From Candidatus Binataceae bacterium (lineage in GTDB: Bacteria > Desulfobacterota > Binatia > Binatales > Binataceae), in NCBI GenBank assembly GCA_036495685.1, contig DASXMJ010000009.1, positions 1 to 40,393 of the forward strand: a stretch of 40,393 nucleotides of DNA, in the 5' to 3' direction. Below, piece by piece: positions 8,081-15,719 of the stretch; within the stretch, counting starts at the first letter, position 1; each line of letters starts with the position of its first letter. Under the pieces are notes generated by a model. The model was given only the letters and a program-made list of their open reading frames with translations. It was not told the DNA's origin and did not search any database. A program made the position numbers and the translations under genes.

Positions 8081-8102
8081 GCGGCAGCATTATACCTGCC
8101 GC
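8081..8102 (-). promoter_or_regulatory. TATAAT inside a 7-bp inverted repeat, candidate -10 for the plsC operon
   Basis: GCGGCAG at 8081-8087 and CTGCCGC at 8096-8102 are perfect inverted repeats. On the minus strand the loop reads GTATAATG, a consensus -10 hexamer, only a few bases before the ATG at 8079. No clear -35 is visible at 17 bases, so an essentially short-leader promoter is only a suggestion. Confidence 0.3.
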
Positions 8103-8362
8103 ATAAGAATCGAACAGGATTTCGTCTGGCAACTGGGCGGTCAAAGGATGACCCAAGGCCGACGTCATTCGCGCGGACCCGAGAGCAACCTATACGACTT
8201 AGAGCGACCGGCCTCGGCACCCACGCGGCCGTTGGGCAAAAATCCGCTTGTTGCGGGTTGGGGGTTGGCCGAGCAGCGACACCGCAAGTCACCTTGAGCT
8301 CGTTAGGAACCGCGGACGGAGCGCATTTCCCCTACAAAATCCTGCACATAGGAGCCTTTACG

Positions 8363-8391
8363 TTGACTTGGGCTAATGTCACTGATACTTG
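8363..8391 (+). promoter_or_regulatory. Possible sigma-70 promoter for the small membrane protein / ferredoxin pair
   Basis: TTGACT at 8363-8368 is a good -35. The best -10 (GATACT at 8384) has a short 15-base spacing. It is in the right place, about 80 bases before the start at 8470. Confidence 0.3.
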
Positions 8392-8469
8392 AAAATCAGG
8401 TAGGCCGATAGGTCGCTGTGCGTGCGTGATGCGCGCCGCGCGCCGGGTCGGCGGTCTTTAGGGGACGCG

Positions 8470-8658
8470 ATGGAAGGACACATCTCCGGTCTTCAGCAAT
8501 TCCTGCTAATTCTCGTGCAAGCCGACAACATCCCGATCATGGGGATGATGCTCTTGGTGTTGTTCTTCACCTACGTCGCGCTGAAGCAGGCCCGCCGCAA
8601 CGATCAGCTGATAGAACACGGCGAGCGTGATAAAATTATCGACGAGATGCGCAAATAG
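8470..8658 (+). CDS. 62-residue membrane protein paired with the polyferredoxin
   Basis: The ATG at 8470 is preceded by AGGGG at a good distance, which favours it over the upstream in-frame start at 8422. The product has a short N-terminus, one transmembrane helix (IPIMGMMLLVLFFTYVALKQ) and a charged helical tail with DKIIDEMRK. No cofactor motif is visible. It lies 47 bases before a four-cluster ferredoxin and probably anchors it or another redox partner to the membrane. I do not recognise a named family. The arrangement suggests a small subunit of a respiratory complex. Confidence 0.7.
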   Translation: MEGHISGLQQFLLILVQADNIPIMGMMLLVLFFTYVALKQARRNDQLIEHGERDKIIDEMRK

Positions 8659-8705
8659 TTGATTCTCGCGGGCCTGTCCCGCGGCCAGTCCAAAGGTATC
8701 TGGAA

Positions 8706-9179
8706 ATGCCCTACGAAATCATCGCCGAGAATTGCACCGGATGCAGCGCCTGCGAAAAGCGCTGCCCGACCGGCGCCATTTCCGGAATTTCCAAGAAGGT
8801 TTATTTCATCGAACCCAGTCTCTGCATAGATTGCGGGGCGTGTGGAGTAATTTGTCCCGACGAGGCAATTCTCAACAACAAGGGCGTGCTCACCCACGTG
8901 CTCAAGCGCGCCGAGCGTCCCGTCGCGGTGGTTCATCCCGACAATTGCAATGGATGCGGAGTCTGCATTGATGTGTGCCCCTTCGAATGCATCTCGCCTT
9001 CGCCCGAGAATAGCGCGGTGTATCTGGGACGGGTGCACGTCAACGAGAAGACCTGCGTAGGATGTCTGCTTTGCGAAGAGGTTTGCGGATGGGACGGAAT
9101 TTACATCATGCCATCCGGCCAGAAAGAGGAATTCCTCAACTCGCTCGGCTATTCCAGCTCGGCAGAAGATGCCGCTTAG
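8706..9179 (+). CDS. Polyferredoxin with four [4Fe-4S] cluster motifs
   Basis: The 157-residue protein contains four ferredoxin cysteine blocks in order: CTGCSACEKRCP, CIDCGACGVICP, CNGCGVCIDVCP and CVGCLLCEEVCG. Each has the CxxCxxCxxxC pattern. The last has Gly instead of Pro after the fourth Cys. No signal peptide is present, so it acts in the cytoplasm or on the cytoplasmic face of the membrane. It follows the 62-residue membrane protein and precedes a terminator-like hairpin, so the two genes probably form their own transcript. Family knowledge supports electron transfer. The donor and acceptor cannot be read from the sequence. Confidence 0.9.
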   Translation: MPYEIIAENCTGCSACEKRCPTGAISGISKKVYFIEPSLCIDCGACGVICPDEAILNNKGVLTHVLKRAERPVAVVHPDNCNGCGVCIDVCPFECISPSPENSAVYLGRVHVNEKTCVGCLLCEEVCGWDGIYIMPSGQKEEFLNSLGYSSSAEDAA

Positions 9180-9214
9180 CATCGGACCCGTCCGACTCTT
9201 GGTTTGATGAAACG

Positions 9215-9247
9215 GAGCCGGCTCAGACGCCGGCTCTGCTCTTTCAA
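9215..9247 (+). terminator. Intrinsic terminator-like hairpin after the polyferredoxin
   Basis: GAGCCGGC at 9215-9222 pairs perfectly with GCCGGCTC at 9229-9236 across a six-base loop, followed by TGCTCTTTC. The T-tract is weak. It lies 35 bases after the ferredoxin stop. Confidence 0.5.
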
Positions 9248-9757
9248 TTGCTCCGGCTTTTAGCCGCGGCGGCTGCGGTCGCAATGCTGGGAGCCGCCTC
9301 TGTCTGCGCCGAGACTCCGGAAAAGGAGCCGCCCCCCAATCTTTACACCGCGGAAGGAGCGTGTGGGCTCATCCGTCATGACTTAAGCCGCCTGGCTGAA
9401 GCCGAACGCGATCAGGCCTTCGCCCTTAATCTCGGCGCGGCGCCGGGAAGCTCCACCGCGATGATCGAGGGCCGGCTGGCGGTAATGCTCGATCGCACCA
9501 ATCGACTGCGCCAGAACCTGCGCGAAGTCCGGCACAATTCCGTTCCTCACGACCCGCGCATCGAGCAATGCACCAAGATGGGATTTCGTGCGCTGGTCGA
9601 GGCGGAACGGCTTACCACCAGCGTGGAGGAATTCCTCCACAGCCATGAGATCGGCGAGGCTTCGACTCCGAGAGGGCTCAGGTCAGATGCGGCCGCGGCG
9701 CCTGCGGCGCCTGGCTCGCAACCTTTATCCGGCGCGACCCCATCCACGGCGCGATAA
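9248..9757 (+). CDS. Small exported helical protein of unknown function
   Basis: The frame is open far upstream into the ferredoxin gene, so the start must be internal. A TTG at 9248 gives a good signal peptide (LRLLAAAAAVAMLGAASVCA|E) and 169 residues; an ATG at 9284 would leave too short a signal. The mature part is mostly helical with two Cys (EGACGLIRHDL and RIEQCTKMG), which could pair. It ends in an Ala/Pro-rich low-complexity tail. The last 80 bases overlap the 3' end of the convergent iron permease gene. I recognise no family. The start codon and the exact N-terminus are the weakest points. Confidence 0.5.
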   Translation: MLRLLAAAAAVAMLGAASVCAETPEKEPPPNLYTAEGACGLIRHDLSRLAEAERDQAFALNLGAAPGSSTAMIEGRLAVMLDRTNRLRQNLREVRHNSVPHDPRIEQCTKMGFRALVEAERLTTSVEEFLHSHEIGEASTPRGLRSDAAAAPAAPGSQPLSGATPSTAR

Positions 9758-10526
9758 GCGCGGTCAACGCCAGCAGTATCAGTGCGAGCTGGGCGCCCAG
9801 CGACTCGAGGGTGGGGAAAAGCCCGACGGCGGGAATCTGCGGCACATGCTCGACAAATGTTGCGGGGAGAAGATTCGCTTCCTGCCAGCTCCCGACGCCT
9901 TGGCCAACGAACACGACCGCTAGTGCATAAAGCAGAATCGAGGTGACTGAGAAGAGTGGCTTAAGCGGAACTCGATAGGCCGCGCGGGTCAGGATCCAGA
10001 ACCCCAACCCGAGCGCCAATGTCGCGGCAATGATCCCCGCGAAAATCGCGTGACGTTCCAGCCCTTGTGTCGCCCCGGCCGTTAGGCCTTGGAAGAAAAC
10101 TATGGTCTCCGCGCCCTCGCGGATCACTGCGAGAAACGCGGTCGCTCCAAGCGCGAGTGCCGGCAACGCGCTCCGTTCGGCGACCTGGACTTTGTCGGAG
10201 ATAAACCGGTTCCAGCGATCCGACTGGCCCTTCGCGGTAAGCCAGGAGCTCACGTAAAAGAGGGTCGCGGCGGCGAGAAATTGGAATACCCCCTCAAGTC
10301 TATCGCTCGCGTCATCGCCGATTACATGATTCACCGCCCACGCGAGCAACACGCTGGCAGCCACTGCCAGCAACGCTCCCGCATAAACGTCGCGTGAACG
10401 GTCCCGACCGCCCGCGTTGCGGGCACCCGCCGCAAGCGCGATGATGACCAGCATCGCCTCCAGTCCTTCGCGCAGGAGAATGCCGAACGAGTAGAAGAAG
10501 TACGGCACCGAAGGGTGGGCGAACAT
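9678..10526 (-). CDS. FTR1-family high-affinity iron permease
   Basis: The ATG at 10526 gives 282 residues; a TTG at 10544 would extend it into the Fur box. There are about seven transmembrane helices. Two REG-x-E iron-handling motifs are visible: REGLE at residues 19-23 in helix 1 and REGAE in the middle of the protein. These are hallmarks of FTR1/EfeU permeases, which move iron across the membrane, often after a periplasmic oxidase or carrier step. No EfeO/EfeB partner is beside it; the convergent exported protein at 9248-9757 is the only candidate neighbour. A near-perfect Fur box directly upstream points to repression by iron. Confidence 0.85.
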   Translation of the reverse strand: MFAHPSVPYFFYSFGILLREGLEAMLVIIALAAGARNAGGRDRSRDVYAGALLAVAASVLLAWAVNHVIGDDASDRLEGVFQFLAAATLFYVSSWLTAKGQSDRWNRFISDKVQVAERSALPALALGATAFLAVIREGAETIVFFQGLTAGATQGLERHAIFAGIIAATLALGLGFWILTRAAYRVPLKPLFSVTSILLYALAVVFVGQGVGSWQEANLLPATFVEHVPQIPAVGLFPTLESLGAQLALILLALTALIAPWMGSRRIKVASQAPQAPRPHLT

Positions 10527-10545
10527 ATTGATAATGATTCTCAAT
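10527..10545 (-). promoter_or_regulatory. Fur box immediately upstream of the iron permease
   Basis: The core TGATAATGATTCTCA at 10529-10543 matches the 7-1-7 Fur consensus TGATAAT-N-ATTATCA at all but one position. It extends to a 9-1-9 inverted repeat with the same single mismatch. It ends one base before the chosen start codon, so a bound Fur dimer would block both transcription and the start region. This is strong support for iron-responsive control of the permease. Confidence 0.75.
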
Positions 10546-10674
10546 TCCGAGAATAGTAAGGAGCCGCTCCGCTGTCAATCAATCGTTAGGCGCGCGCGGG
10601 CCGCGTTCTTCGCAGCAGCGCCTTGCGGCTTCCAGCAGGCGAGTGTAATTTCTGTTTTGAAGCGAGGCCGCCCT

Positions 10675-10704
10675 GAAGCGAGCGTTCGCTTCATCCGTTT
10701 TTTT
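10675..10704 (+). terminator. Candidate terminator or attenuator hairpin before the zinc-ribbon gene
   Basis: GAAGCGA at 10675-10681 pairs with TCGCTTC at 10686-10692 around a four-base loop. A run of seven T at 10698-10704 follows after five bases. No gene ends upstream on this strand, so it might attenuate a leader transcript of the next gene. Confidence 0.35.
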
Positions 10705-10738
10705 GGGGCTGTCACTCGGCGCCGAATGGTTCGATGAG

Positions 10739-11107
10739 ATGCCGATGCGCTGCGTTTATTGCCGAAAGCGTGCTGGTTTGATGCGCAGGGTCTGCGATCC
10801 CTGTGGCAGAGTAGTCGCGGTGGTGGAGCGCGCCGGAGGCGAGGTCGGCATGGCGGGTCTGGTCGACCTGTTCATGGCGGAGGGGCTCACCCGCGAACAG
10901 GTTGATGTGGTCCTTGACGCCCAGCTCAGCGGCGCGCCAACTCTTCGTGACCGCCTCACCTCGAATATGGCCAATGCCTTGATGCGCGGCCTCGGCATGC
11001 CGGGGCGACAATCGCCCGAGGACGTAAAGCGCATCCGCGAAGCGATAAAAACCGGTGGGGCTGGAACCTGGGTCAAGGGCGAAGCGCCTCCGCGCTGGTC
11101 CCACTAA
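10739..11107 (+). CDS. Small zinc-ribbon-type protein of unknown function
   Basis: From the ATG at 10739 (an alternative is at 10745) the product has 122 residues. It opens with two CxxC pairs, C5/C8 and C19/C22, a treble-clef or zinc-ribbon-like metal site. A helical region follows (VDLFMAEGLTREQVDVVLDAQL) and then a basic C-terminus. There is no signal peptide. It is followed 29 bases later by another small unknown protein and then a fatty-acid dehydrogenase gene, all on the same strand. Zinc binding is inferred from cysteine spacing. DNA, RNA or protein binding cannot be distinguished. Confidence 0.65.
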   Translation: MPMRCVYCRKRAGLMRRVCDPCGRVVAVVERAGGEVGMAGLVDLFMAEGLTREQVDVVLDAQLSGAPTLRDRLTSNMANALMRGLGMPGRQSPEDVKRIREAIKTGGAGTWVKGEAPPRWSH

Positions 11108-11136
11108 CGCTCAGCGGGGATCCACGGCAGCAGAGC

Positions 11137-11412
11137 ATGGAAAAAGACCGCAGTGATTTCGCGGTAATGAACCGGATGATCGATCATATCCGGCTGCTCA
11201 TCGCCGTCGACGACGAAGCGATCCCGGTCAAGAAGAAACTTGAAACACAGGCAATTCTTAGGGACTTCCAGTCCCTCCTCGCCGACCCGCCGGAACATCA
11301 GGAGCGCGGTCGCATCAAGGGCTATTATGAAATCCTGTGCCGCGAACTGGCGGACGAGGCTGACGTTGCCGCCTTGCTGAGCTCACTCAAGAACTACATC
11401 CCTTACATTTAG
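11137..11412 (+). CDS. 91-residue soluble helical protein of unknown function
   Basis: The frame encodes a charged, mostly helical protein with no Cys pair, signal or membrane helix. It contains segments such as VKKKLETQAILRDFQSLLAD and ends SLKNYIPYI. Codon usage matches the neighbours, with many G/C third positions. It lies 29 bases after the zinc-ribbon gene and 20 bases before the dehydrogenase gene, so all three may be co-transcribed. No family is recognised. Confidence 0.6.
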   Translation: MEKDRSDFAVMNRMIDHIRLLIAVDDEAIPVKKKLETQAILRDFQSLLADPPEHQERGRIKGYYEILCRELADEADVAALLSSLKNYIPYI

Positions 11413-11432
11413 GGGCGGATTGGAGAGGACGA

Positions 11433-12308
11433 ATGGCCGTAAGTACGGTTGGAGTAGTGGGCGCGGGGCAGATGGGCTCCGGCATCGCGCAAGTTACGGC
11501 GCAGGCCGGCGTGCGCGTCGTGATGAATGATGTCTCGCAGGAGGTGTGCAGTCACGGGCTTGATGGTATTGGACGTAACCTCGACCGCATGGTGCAACGC
11601 GGCCGCTTCAAACCCGAAGAGCGCGACCGCGTGATCGCCCGCATCGATACCACCACCAACCTCGAAGACCTCGCCTGCGCCGACTTCGTGATCGAAGCCG
11701 TGGTCGAGAATGAAGACGCCAAGATCGGATTGTTCCAAAAGCTCGACCAGCTATGCCCGCCCGAGGTGATTTTCGCCTCCAACACATCGTCCATTTCCAT
11801 CACCCGGATGGGTGCGCGCACCAGACGTGCCGATCGCGTTATCGGGATGCATTTCATGAACCCGGTTCCCGCCATGCGGCTGGTCGAGATAATCCGTGGT
11901 CTCGCCACCTCCGACGAGACCTACCAGGCGACCCGCGCGCTGGCTGAGCGCGTAGGCAAGACCACCATGACCGCTGAGGACTTCCCGGGCTTCATCGTCA
12001 ACCGCGTGCTGCTCCCGATGATCAACGAAGCGATTTACACCCTCTATGAGGGCGTCGGCGGGGTAACCGACATCGACACGGCGATGAAGCTGGGCACCAA
12101 CCAGCCGATGGGCCCGCTGGAACTGGCCGATCTGATCGGACTCGACACCTGCCTCGCGATCATGGAGGTAATGCATCGCGTGCTCGGCGACGACAAATAC
12201 CGCCCGTGTCCGCTGCTCAAGAAATACGTCGATGCGGGATATCTCGGCCGAAAGTCAGGCCGTGGCTTCTACAAATACGATGCGCAGGGCAACCCCATCG
12301 CGCCCTAG
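11433..12308 (+). CDS. hbd: 3-hydroxybutyryl-CoA / 3-hydroxyacyl-CoA dehydrogenase
   Basis: This 291-residue protein shows the NAD-binding Rossmann motif GAGQMGSG (G10, G12, G15), then NTSSISIT and the active-site block GMHFMNPVPAMRLVEI with the catalytic His. It also has the C-terminal-domain segment EDFPGFIVNRVLLPMINEA and the closing GRKSGRGFYKYD. Length and motifs match monofunctional HBD/PaaH-type enzymes, which oxidise (S)-3-hydroxyacyl-CoA with NAD(P)+. No crotonase or thiolase gene is adjacent, so its pathway (butyrate, beta-oxidation or phenylacetate) is not fixed. The RAM-domain gene follows after 42 bases. Confidence 0.92.
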   Translation: MAVSTVGVVGAGQMGSGIAQVTAQAGVRVVMNDVSQEVCSHGLDGIGRNLDRMVQRGRFKPEERDRVIARIDTTTNLEDLACADFVIEAVVENEDAKIGLFQKLDQLCPPEVIFASNTSSISITRMGARTRRADRVIGMHFMNPVPAMRLVEIIRGLATSDETYQATRALAERVGKTTMTAEDFPGFIVNRVLLPMINEAIYTLYEGVGGVTDIDTAMKLGTNQPMGPLELADLIGLDTCLAIMEVMHRVLGDDKYRPCPLLKKYVDAGYLGRKSGRGFYKYDAQGNPIAP

Positions 12309-12350
12309 GGCTAGCCGCAATGGCGCGTGTGCGCCGCGGGAGGTGTGAGT

Positions 12351-12584
12351 ATGGCAGTCAAAGCTTTCATCCTCATCGACACGTCACCCGGTAAAGCTCG
12401 TGAAGTCGCCGGGCGAATCAGGCAGGTCCCGGGAGTCTCGGTCGCGCACGCGGTCACGGGTCCGCACGACATAATCGCGATCGCCGAAGCCGCCGACGTG
12501 ACCGCGCTGGGTGAACTGGTAGTGCAAAAAATCCAAAGCGTCGGCGGCGTAAACCGCAGTCTTACCTCGATAGTTGCCGACTAG
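12351..12584 (+). CDS. Stand-alone Lrp/AsnC ligand-binding (RAM) domain protein
   Basis: From the ATG at 12351, which follows a good GGGAGGTG, the product has 77 residues. The pattern KAFILIDTSPGKAREVAGRI, then VAHAVTGPHDIIAIAEA, then VQKIQSVGGVNRSLTSIV, is the beta-alpha-beta-beta-alpha-beta RAM fold. The DNA-binding helix-turn-helix of full Lrp proteins is missing. Such proteins form multimers and may bind amino acids or other small effectors, possibly by pairing with full-length regulators. It lies close behind the dehydrogenase gene, hinting at co-transcription. Confidence 0.8.
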   Translation: MAVKAFILIDTSPGKAREVAGRIRQVPGVSVAHAVTGPHDIIAIAEAADVTALGELVVQKIQSVGGVNRSLTSIVAD

Positions 12585-12737
12585 CAGGGTGGCCAACAAA
12601 CGCCGGTCCGGACGGCTGATTTACGTGAAGCCTCTTCAATTCGGGACCCTCGCAGGCGGAAGTCATGGTCAGAGGCCGGCCTTATGACGACGCCGCGAAT
12701 GAGTTGGCTCGCAGGCTCGCAGGCAGGAGCTCTCCGT

Positions 12738-12758
12738 CTCGGTTGCCGAGCAACCGAG
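12738..12758. repeat. 8-bp stem-loop between the RAM gene and greA
   Basis: CTCGGTTG at 12738-12745 and CAACCGAG at 12751-12758 form a perfect hairpin with a five-base loop. No T-run follows. It lies about 100 bases before greA and could be a leader structure. Confidence 0.3.
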
Positions 12759-12855
12759 GAGTGCCCGCAGCGAGTCAAGCAAAGATCTGATGCCGGAACC
12801 CCCGATCATAAGTAAAATCAAAAGGTAACGTCTTTTTTCAGGAAGTCTTTGTCGC

Positions 12856-13356
12856 ATGGCTGAACTACCGGTGATCAAACGGCTCAAGAAGGAACTTGAG
12901 ACCCTCAAGCGCGAGCTCACGGTCGACTTGCCGAAGGAACTCGAGCGCGCGCGGGCGCACGGCGATCTGTCCGAGAACGCGGAATGGGCGATGGCCAAGC
13001 AACGCCAGGAATTTCTGCGCGCCCGCGTTTCCAACATGGAAGCACGTATCGCTGAGCTAACCACCATCAACCTGGAGTCTATTCCGCGCGACACGGTTGG
13101 CCTCGGCAGCCGTGTACAGCTCGAAGACCTCGACGAAGGCGCGGTGGTTGAGTACGAGATTGTCGTGCCCGAGGAAGTCGATGGCGCTCAAAACCGCATC
13201 TCACTGTCGTCGCCCCTCGGCCACGCTCTGATCGGCAAAGCCGAAGAAGACGACATCGAAGTGGTAACCCCCAAGGGCAAGCGCTCCTACCTGGTCAAGC
13301 GACTGGTGACCATCCACGTCCTGCTAGCTCAGGAAAACGGCGGTTCCCGAGACTGA
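12856..13356 (+). CDS. greA: GreA/GreB-type transcription elongation factor
   Basis: This 166-residue protein has an N-terminal coiled coil whose tip carries ARAHGDLSENAEWAMAKQ, with the acidic D and E residues that enter the polymerase secondary channel. The C-terminal FKBP-like domain contains RISLSSPLGHALIGK and ends with the usual beta strand. Gre factors rescue backtracked RNA polymerase by stimulating transcript cleavage. An AGGAAG upstream supports the start. The tip is followed by EWAMAKQ where the common form is EYHAAKE, and the length is slightly above the usual 158. It stands alone. Confidence 0.93.
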   Translation: MAELPVIKRLKKELETLKRELTVDLPKELERARAHGDLSENAEWAMAKQRQEFLRARVSNMEARIAELTTINLESIPRDTVGLGSRVQLEDLDEGAVVEYEIVVPEEVDGAQNRISLSSPLGHALIGKAEEDDIEVVTPKGKRSYLVKRLVTIHVLLAQENGGSRD

Positions 13357-13446
13357 GCTCTTACTTGTGGAGAGAGCCTTGGGCGGCGGCTCCTCTGTCC
13401 CGTGATTACGGTGTGCGGCCGGCACCTGACGGGTTGCGCGTGCGCC

Positions 13447-15234
13447 CTACGCGCCATACATCGCCTCGATCGCGTCCCGATAGTGCTCCTGCACGACCTT
13501 GCGCCGCAGTTTTAGCGTCGGCGTGAGCTCGCCGTTTTCCTGCGAGAACGGATTTGCCACCAGCGTAAACGAGCCGATCGCCTCCACATCCGATAACTGT
13601 TTATTGAATTCGCGCAACTTCGCCTGAAACAGCTGGCGAAGCGCCGGCGACTGCACAACTTCATGCGCCGGCCTCTCCTGGAGCCCATTCTGCGCCAGGT
13701 ACTCACGCAGGTTCTCGAGACTCGGAACCAGCAGGGCCGCAAGATGTTTGCGGCGATCGCCGATGACGCACGCTTGCGCGATATGTGGATCTGACGCCAG
13801 TCGCGTCTCCAGGTTGGCCGGCGAGATATTCTTGCCGCCCGAGAGCACGATGATTTCCTTCTTGCGATCCGTGATCGTGATGTAGCCGTCCGCGTCGATC
13901 GAAGCGACGTCGCCGGTGTGCAGCCACCCTTCGCTATCGAGCGCTTCACGCGTTTCCGCATCACGATTGAAGTAGCCCTTCATGATACTAGGCCCGTGTA
14001 GCAGGAGCTCCCCGTCGGCCGCGGTGCGTGCCTCGACATGCTCAAGCGGCGGTCCCACCGTGCCGATTTTGATCCTTCCGTCTATCGGATTGACAGAGAC
14101 CACCGGCGACGCTTCGGTCAGCCCGTAACCCTCGACTAACGGAACCTCAGCCGCCGCAAGAAACCGAAAGATATCCTTAGGCAGCGGCGCGCCACCCGAG
14201 ATCAGGACCCTCAGCCTCGACCCGAACAGTCCGCGGATCTTCTGAAAAACCAGCGGGCGAAACAGCGCCATCGCAATCGCCAGATGCGGGGGCAGCGGTT
14301 CGCGGCGATGCCGATACTGGGCCGCACTCGTTCCGGTCGCCATCGCCGCCCGAAATAGCCTTTGACGCAGTGGAGACCCCGACTTAACCGTTGCCATCAC
14401 ACGGCCGTAGATAACTTCAAGCAGGCGCGGGACCGTGAGCACGATGGTCGGCTGAATTTCGAGCAGGTTCGATGCGATCGACGCGAGACCTTCCGCATAC
14501 GCGATGGTCCCGCCTGCAATCATCACCGTGTAGTAGCCGGCGGTGCGCTCGAACGAATGTGCCACTGGCAGGAACGACAGCGTCATGTCGGTTTCGCCGA
14601 GCGTCAGCGCCTTCTGCGAGTCTGCGCAATTTGCGAGCAGGTTGCCGTGCGTGAGGACGACGCCCTTGGGCGGCCCGGTGGTGCCGGAGGTGTAGATGAG
14701 CGTCGCGATGTCTTCGCGGGACCCTTCCACGATTCCTGCCGGGCTGGATTCGCTGCTCGCTGCCATCGTGGTCACCGCGGGCCCACCGTCGTGCGCGGCT
14801 TCCAGCGCCGCACCGCTATGCATGGCGAGAATGGTTCTCAGCTCCGGCAAGGAAGGGGCCAGTGCGCAAAGCTTCTTCACGTGTTCGGCGCCATTGGCCG
14901 CCACCACCTTCGCCCCCGAATCGGAAATGACGTGGCGGGTCTCCTCTGCGCCGCTGGTGGTGTACAGCGGCACCACGATACCGCCGAGGCCCAGCACCGC
15001 CTGGTCGACGATAACCCATTGGGGAGAGTTGTCGGACAGGATTCCAACGCGGTCCCCCGGCCGGATACCAATCTTCTGGAGCCCGGCGCGCAAACGGGCG
15101 GCCGCGTCCGCTATCGCTGCCCAGGAGTGGTCCTGCCAGGTCTTGTGGGACTTGTCCTTGAGGAAAGTGCGGACACCGTACTTCTGCGCCCGACTCTCGA
15201 ATGCTTGCGCCAGCGTAGCGAAATTTTCAGCCAT
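13447..15234 (-). CDS. Long-chain acyl-CoA synthetase (AMP-forming, FadD15/ACSL-like)
   Basis: Starting at the ATG at 15234, with GGGGAG upstream, it has 595 residues. The adenylation motifs are IYTSGTTGPPKGVVLTHGN (P-loop-like), GYGLTEASP, LHTGDV and the hinge block TITDRKKEIIVLSGGKNISP. The length and the gap before GYGLTE match the long-chain class. It activates fatty acids with ATP and CoA at the membrane. It is a single gene facing greA, divergent from the oxidase operon, with a 485-base region between them. The natural substrate chain length is not readable. Confidence 0.9.
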   Translation of the reverse strand: MAENFATLAQAFESRAQKYGVRTFLKDKSHKTWQDHSWAAIADAAARLRAGLQKIGIRPGDRVGILSDNSPQWVIVDQAVLGLGGIVVPLYTTSGAEETRHVISDSGAKVVAANGAEHVKKLCALAPSLPELRTILAMHSGAALEAAHDGGPAVTTMAASSESSPAGIVEGSREDIATLIYTSGTTGPPKGVVLTHGNLLANCADSQKALTLGETDMTLSFLPVAHSFERTAGYYTVMIAGGTIAYAEGLASIASNLLEIQPTIVLTVPRLLEVIYGRVMATVKSGSPLRQRLFRAAMATGTSAAQYRHRREPLPPHLAIAMALFRPLVFQKIRGLFGSRLRVLISGGAPLPKDIFRFLAAAEVPLVEGYGLTEASPVVSVNPIDGRIKIGTVGPPLEHVEARTAADGELLLHGPSIMKGYFNRDAETREALDSEGWLHTGDVASIDADGYITITDRKKEIIVLSGGKNISPANLETRLASDPHIAQACVIGDRRKHLAALLVPSLENLREYLAQNGLQERPAHEVVQSPALRQLFQAKLREFNKQLSDVEAIGSFTLVANPFSQENGELTPTLKLRRKVVQEHYRDAIEAMYGA

Positions 15235-15719
15235 AGGTGCTCCCCAGCGAACGAAATTTCTAACCGAAAGGCGGCGCAATCGCCAATTCCTTGGTCGGCC
15301 TTCCCCAATCCCGGCGTCCTGGCAGCTGCAGAGAGGGCGCTATGGAGGTAGGGGGGCGCGATGTGCCGGCGCAACACGGGACAGGGAGATTGCTAGTAAA
15401 GTTCGAGGAATGGCGAGCGCTGGCATGGGGCAACGGTCTGCACACCGATCTGGCGGTCATCGCTCGCCCAGACCCCGATGTCGCCTCCACGCGGCAAGCG
15501 TCTGTAAACGCTGGAAAACCTTTAGGGTCATTGCTATTTTGCTTTAGTTTGAGACGATTAGTGGAGCGAGAATTTTTCATTTCACTAATCTTCGGTCCGA
15601 TGTCCATAATCGCGCCGGATTCATGCGTCGTGAACCGTAGGTACGCACTGGAGTAACACGGAGCGGTTTCGGGGCAGGGTACCGCGCGCAACTCGCGCGC
15701 AGGGGGTCAGATTTAGCAG
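15235..15719. other. 485-base divergent promoter region between acyl-CoA synthetase and oxidase operon
   Basis: No convincing gene. A 121-codon plus-strand frame at 15291-15656 runs into AT-rich sequence and looks fortuitous. The notable element is the interrupted palindrome at 15556-15590, set in a locally AT-rich patch (15530-15600) that would suit the oxidase promoter. Confidence 0.5.
15556..15590. promoter_or_regulatory. Long interrupted palindrome upstream of the cytochrome oxidase operon
   Basis: GATTAGTG at 15556-15563 and CACTAATC at 15583-15590 are perfect inverted repeats. With G-T pairs and one mismatch, the pairing continues almost to the centre, making a 35-base hairpin or operator. 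It is 130 bases before ctaC. It may be a regulator binding site or a transcript leader structure. Confidence 0.4.

Noticed and set aside
12665..12790. 41-codon plus-strand frame between the RAM-domain gene and greA
   Set aside because: It has a plausible GGAAG before the ATG, but the product is low-complexity Arg/Ser/Ala and spans a hairpin; too little to call.
14362..15351. 329-codon plus-strand frame inside the acyl-CoA synthetase gene
   Set aside because: Antisense shadow of a clear adenylation enzyme with all motifs on the other strand.
15291..15656. 121-codon plus-strand frame in the oxidase promoter region
   Set aside because: Overlaps the promoter palindrome and enters an AT-rich patch; no ribosome binding site or family resemblance.
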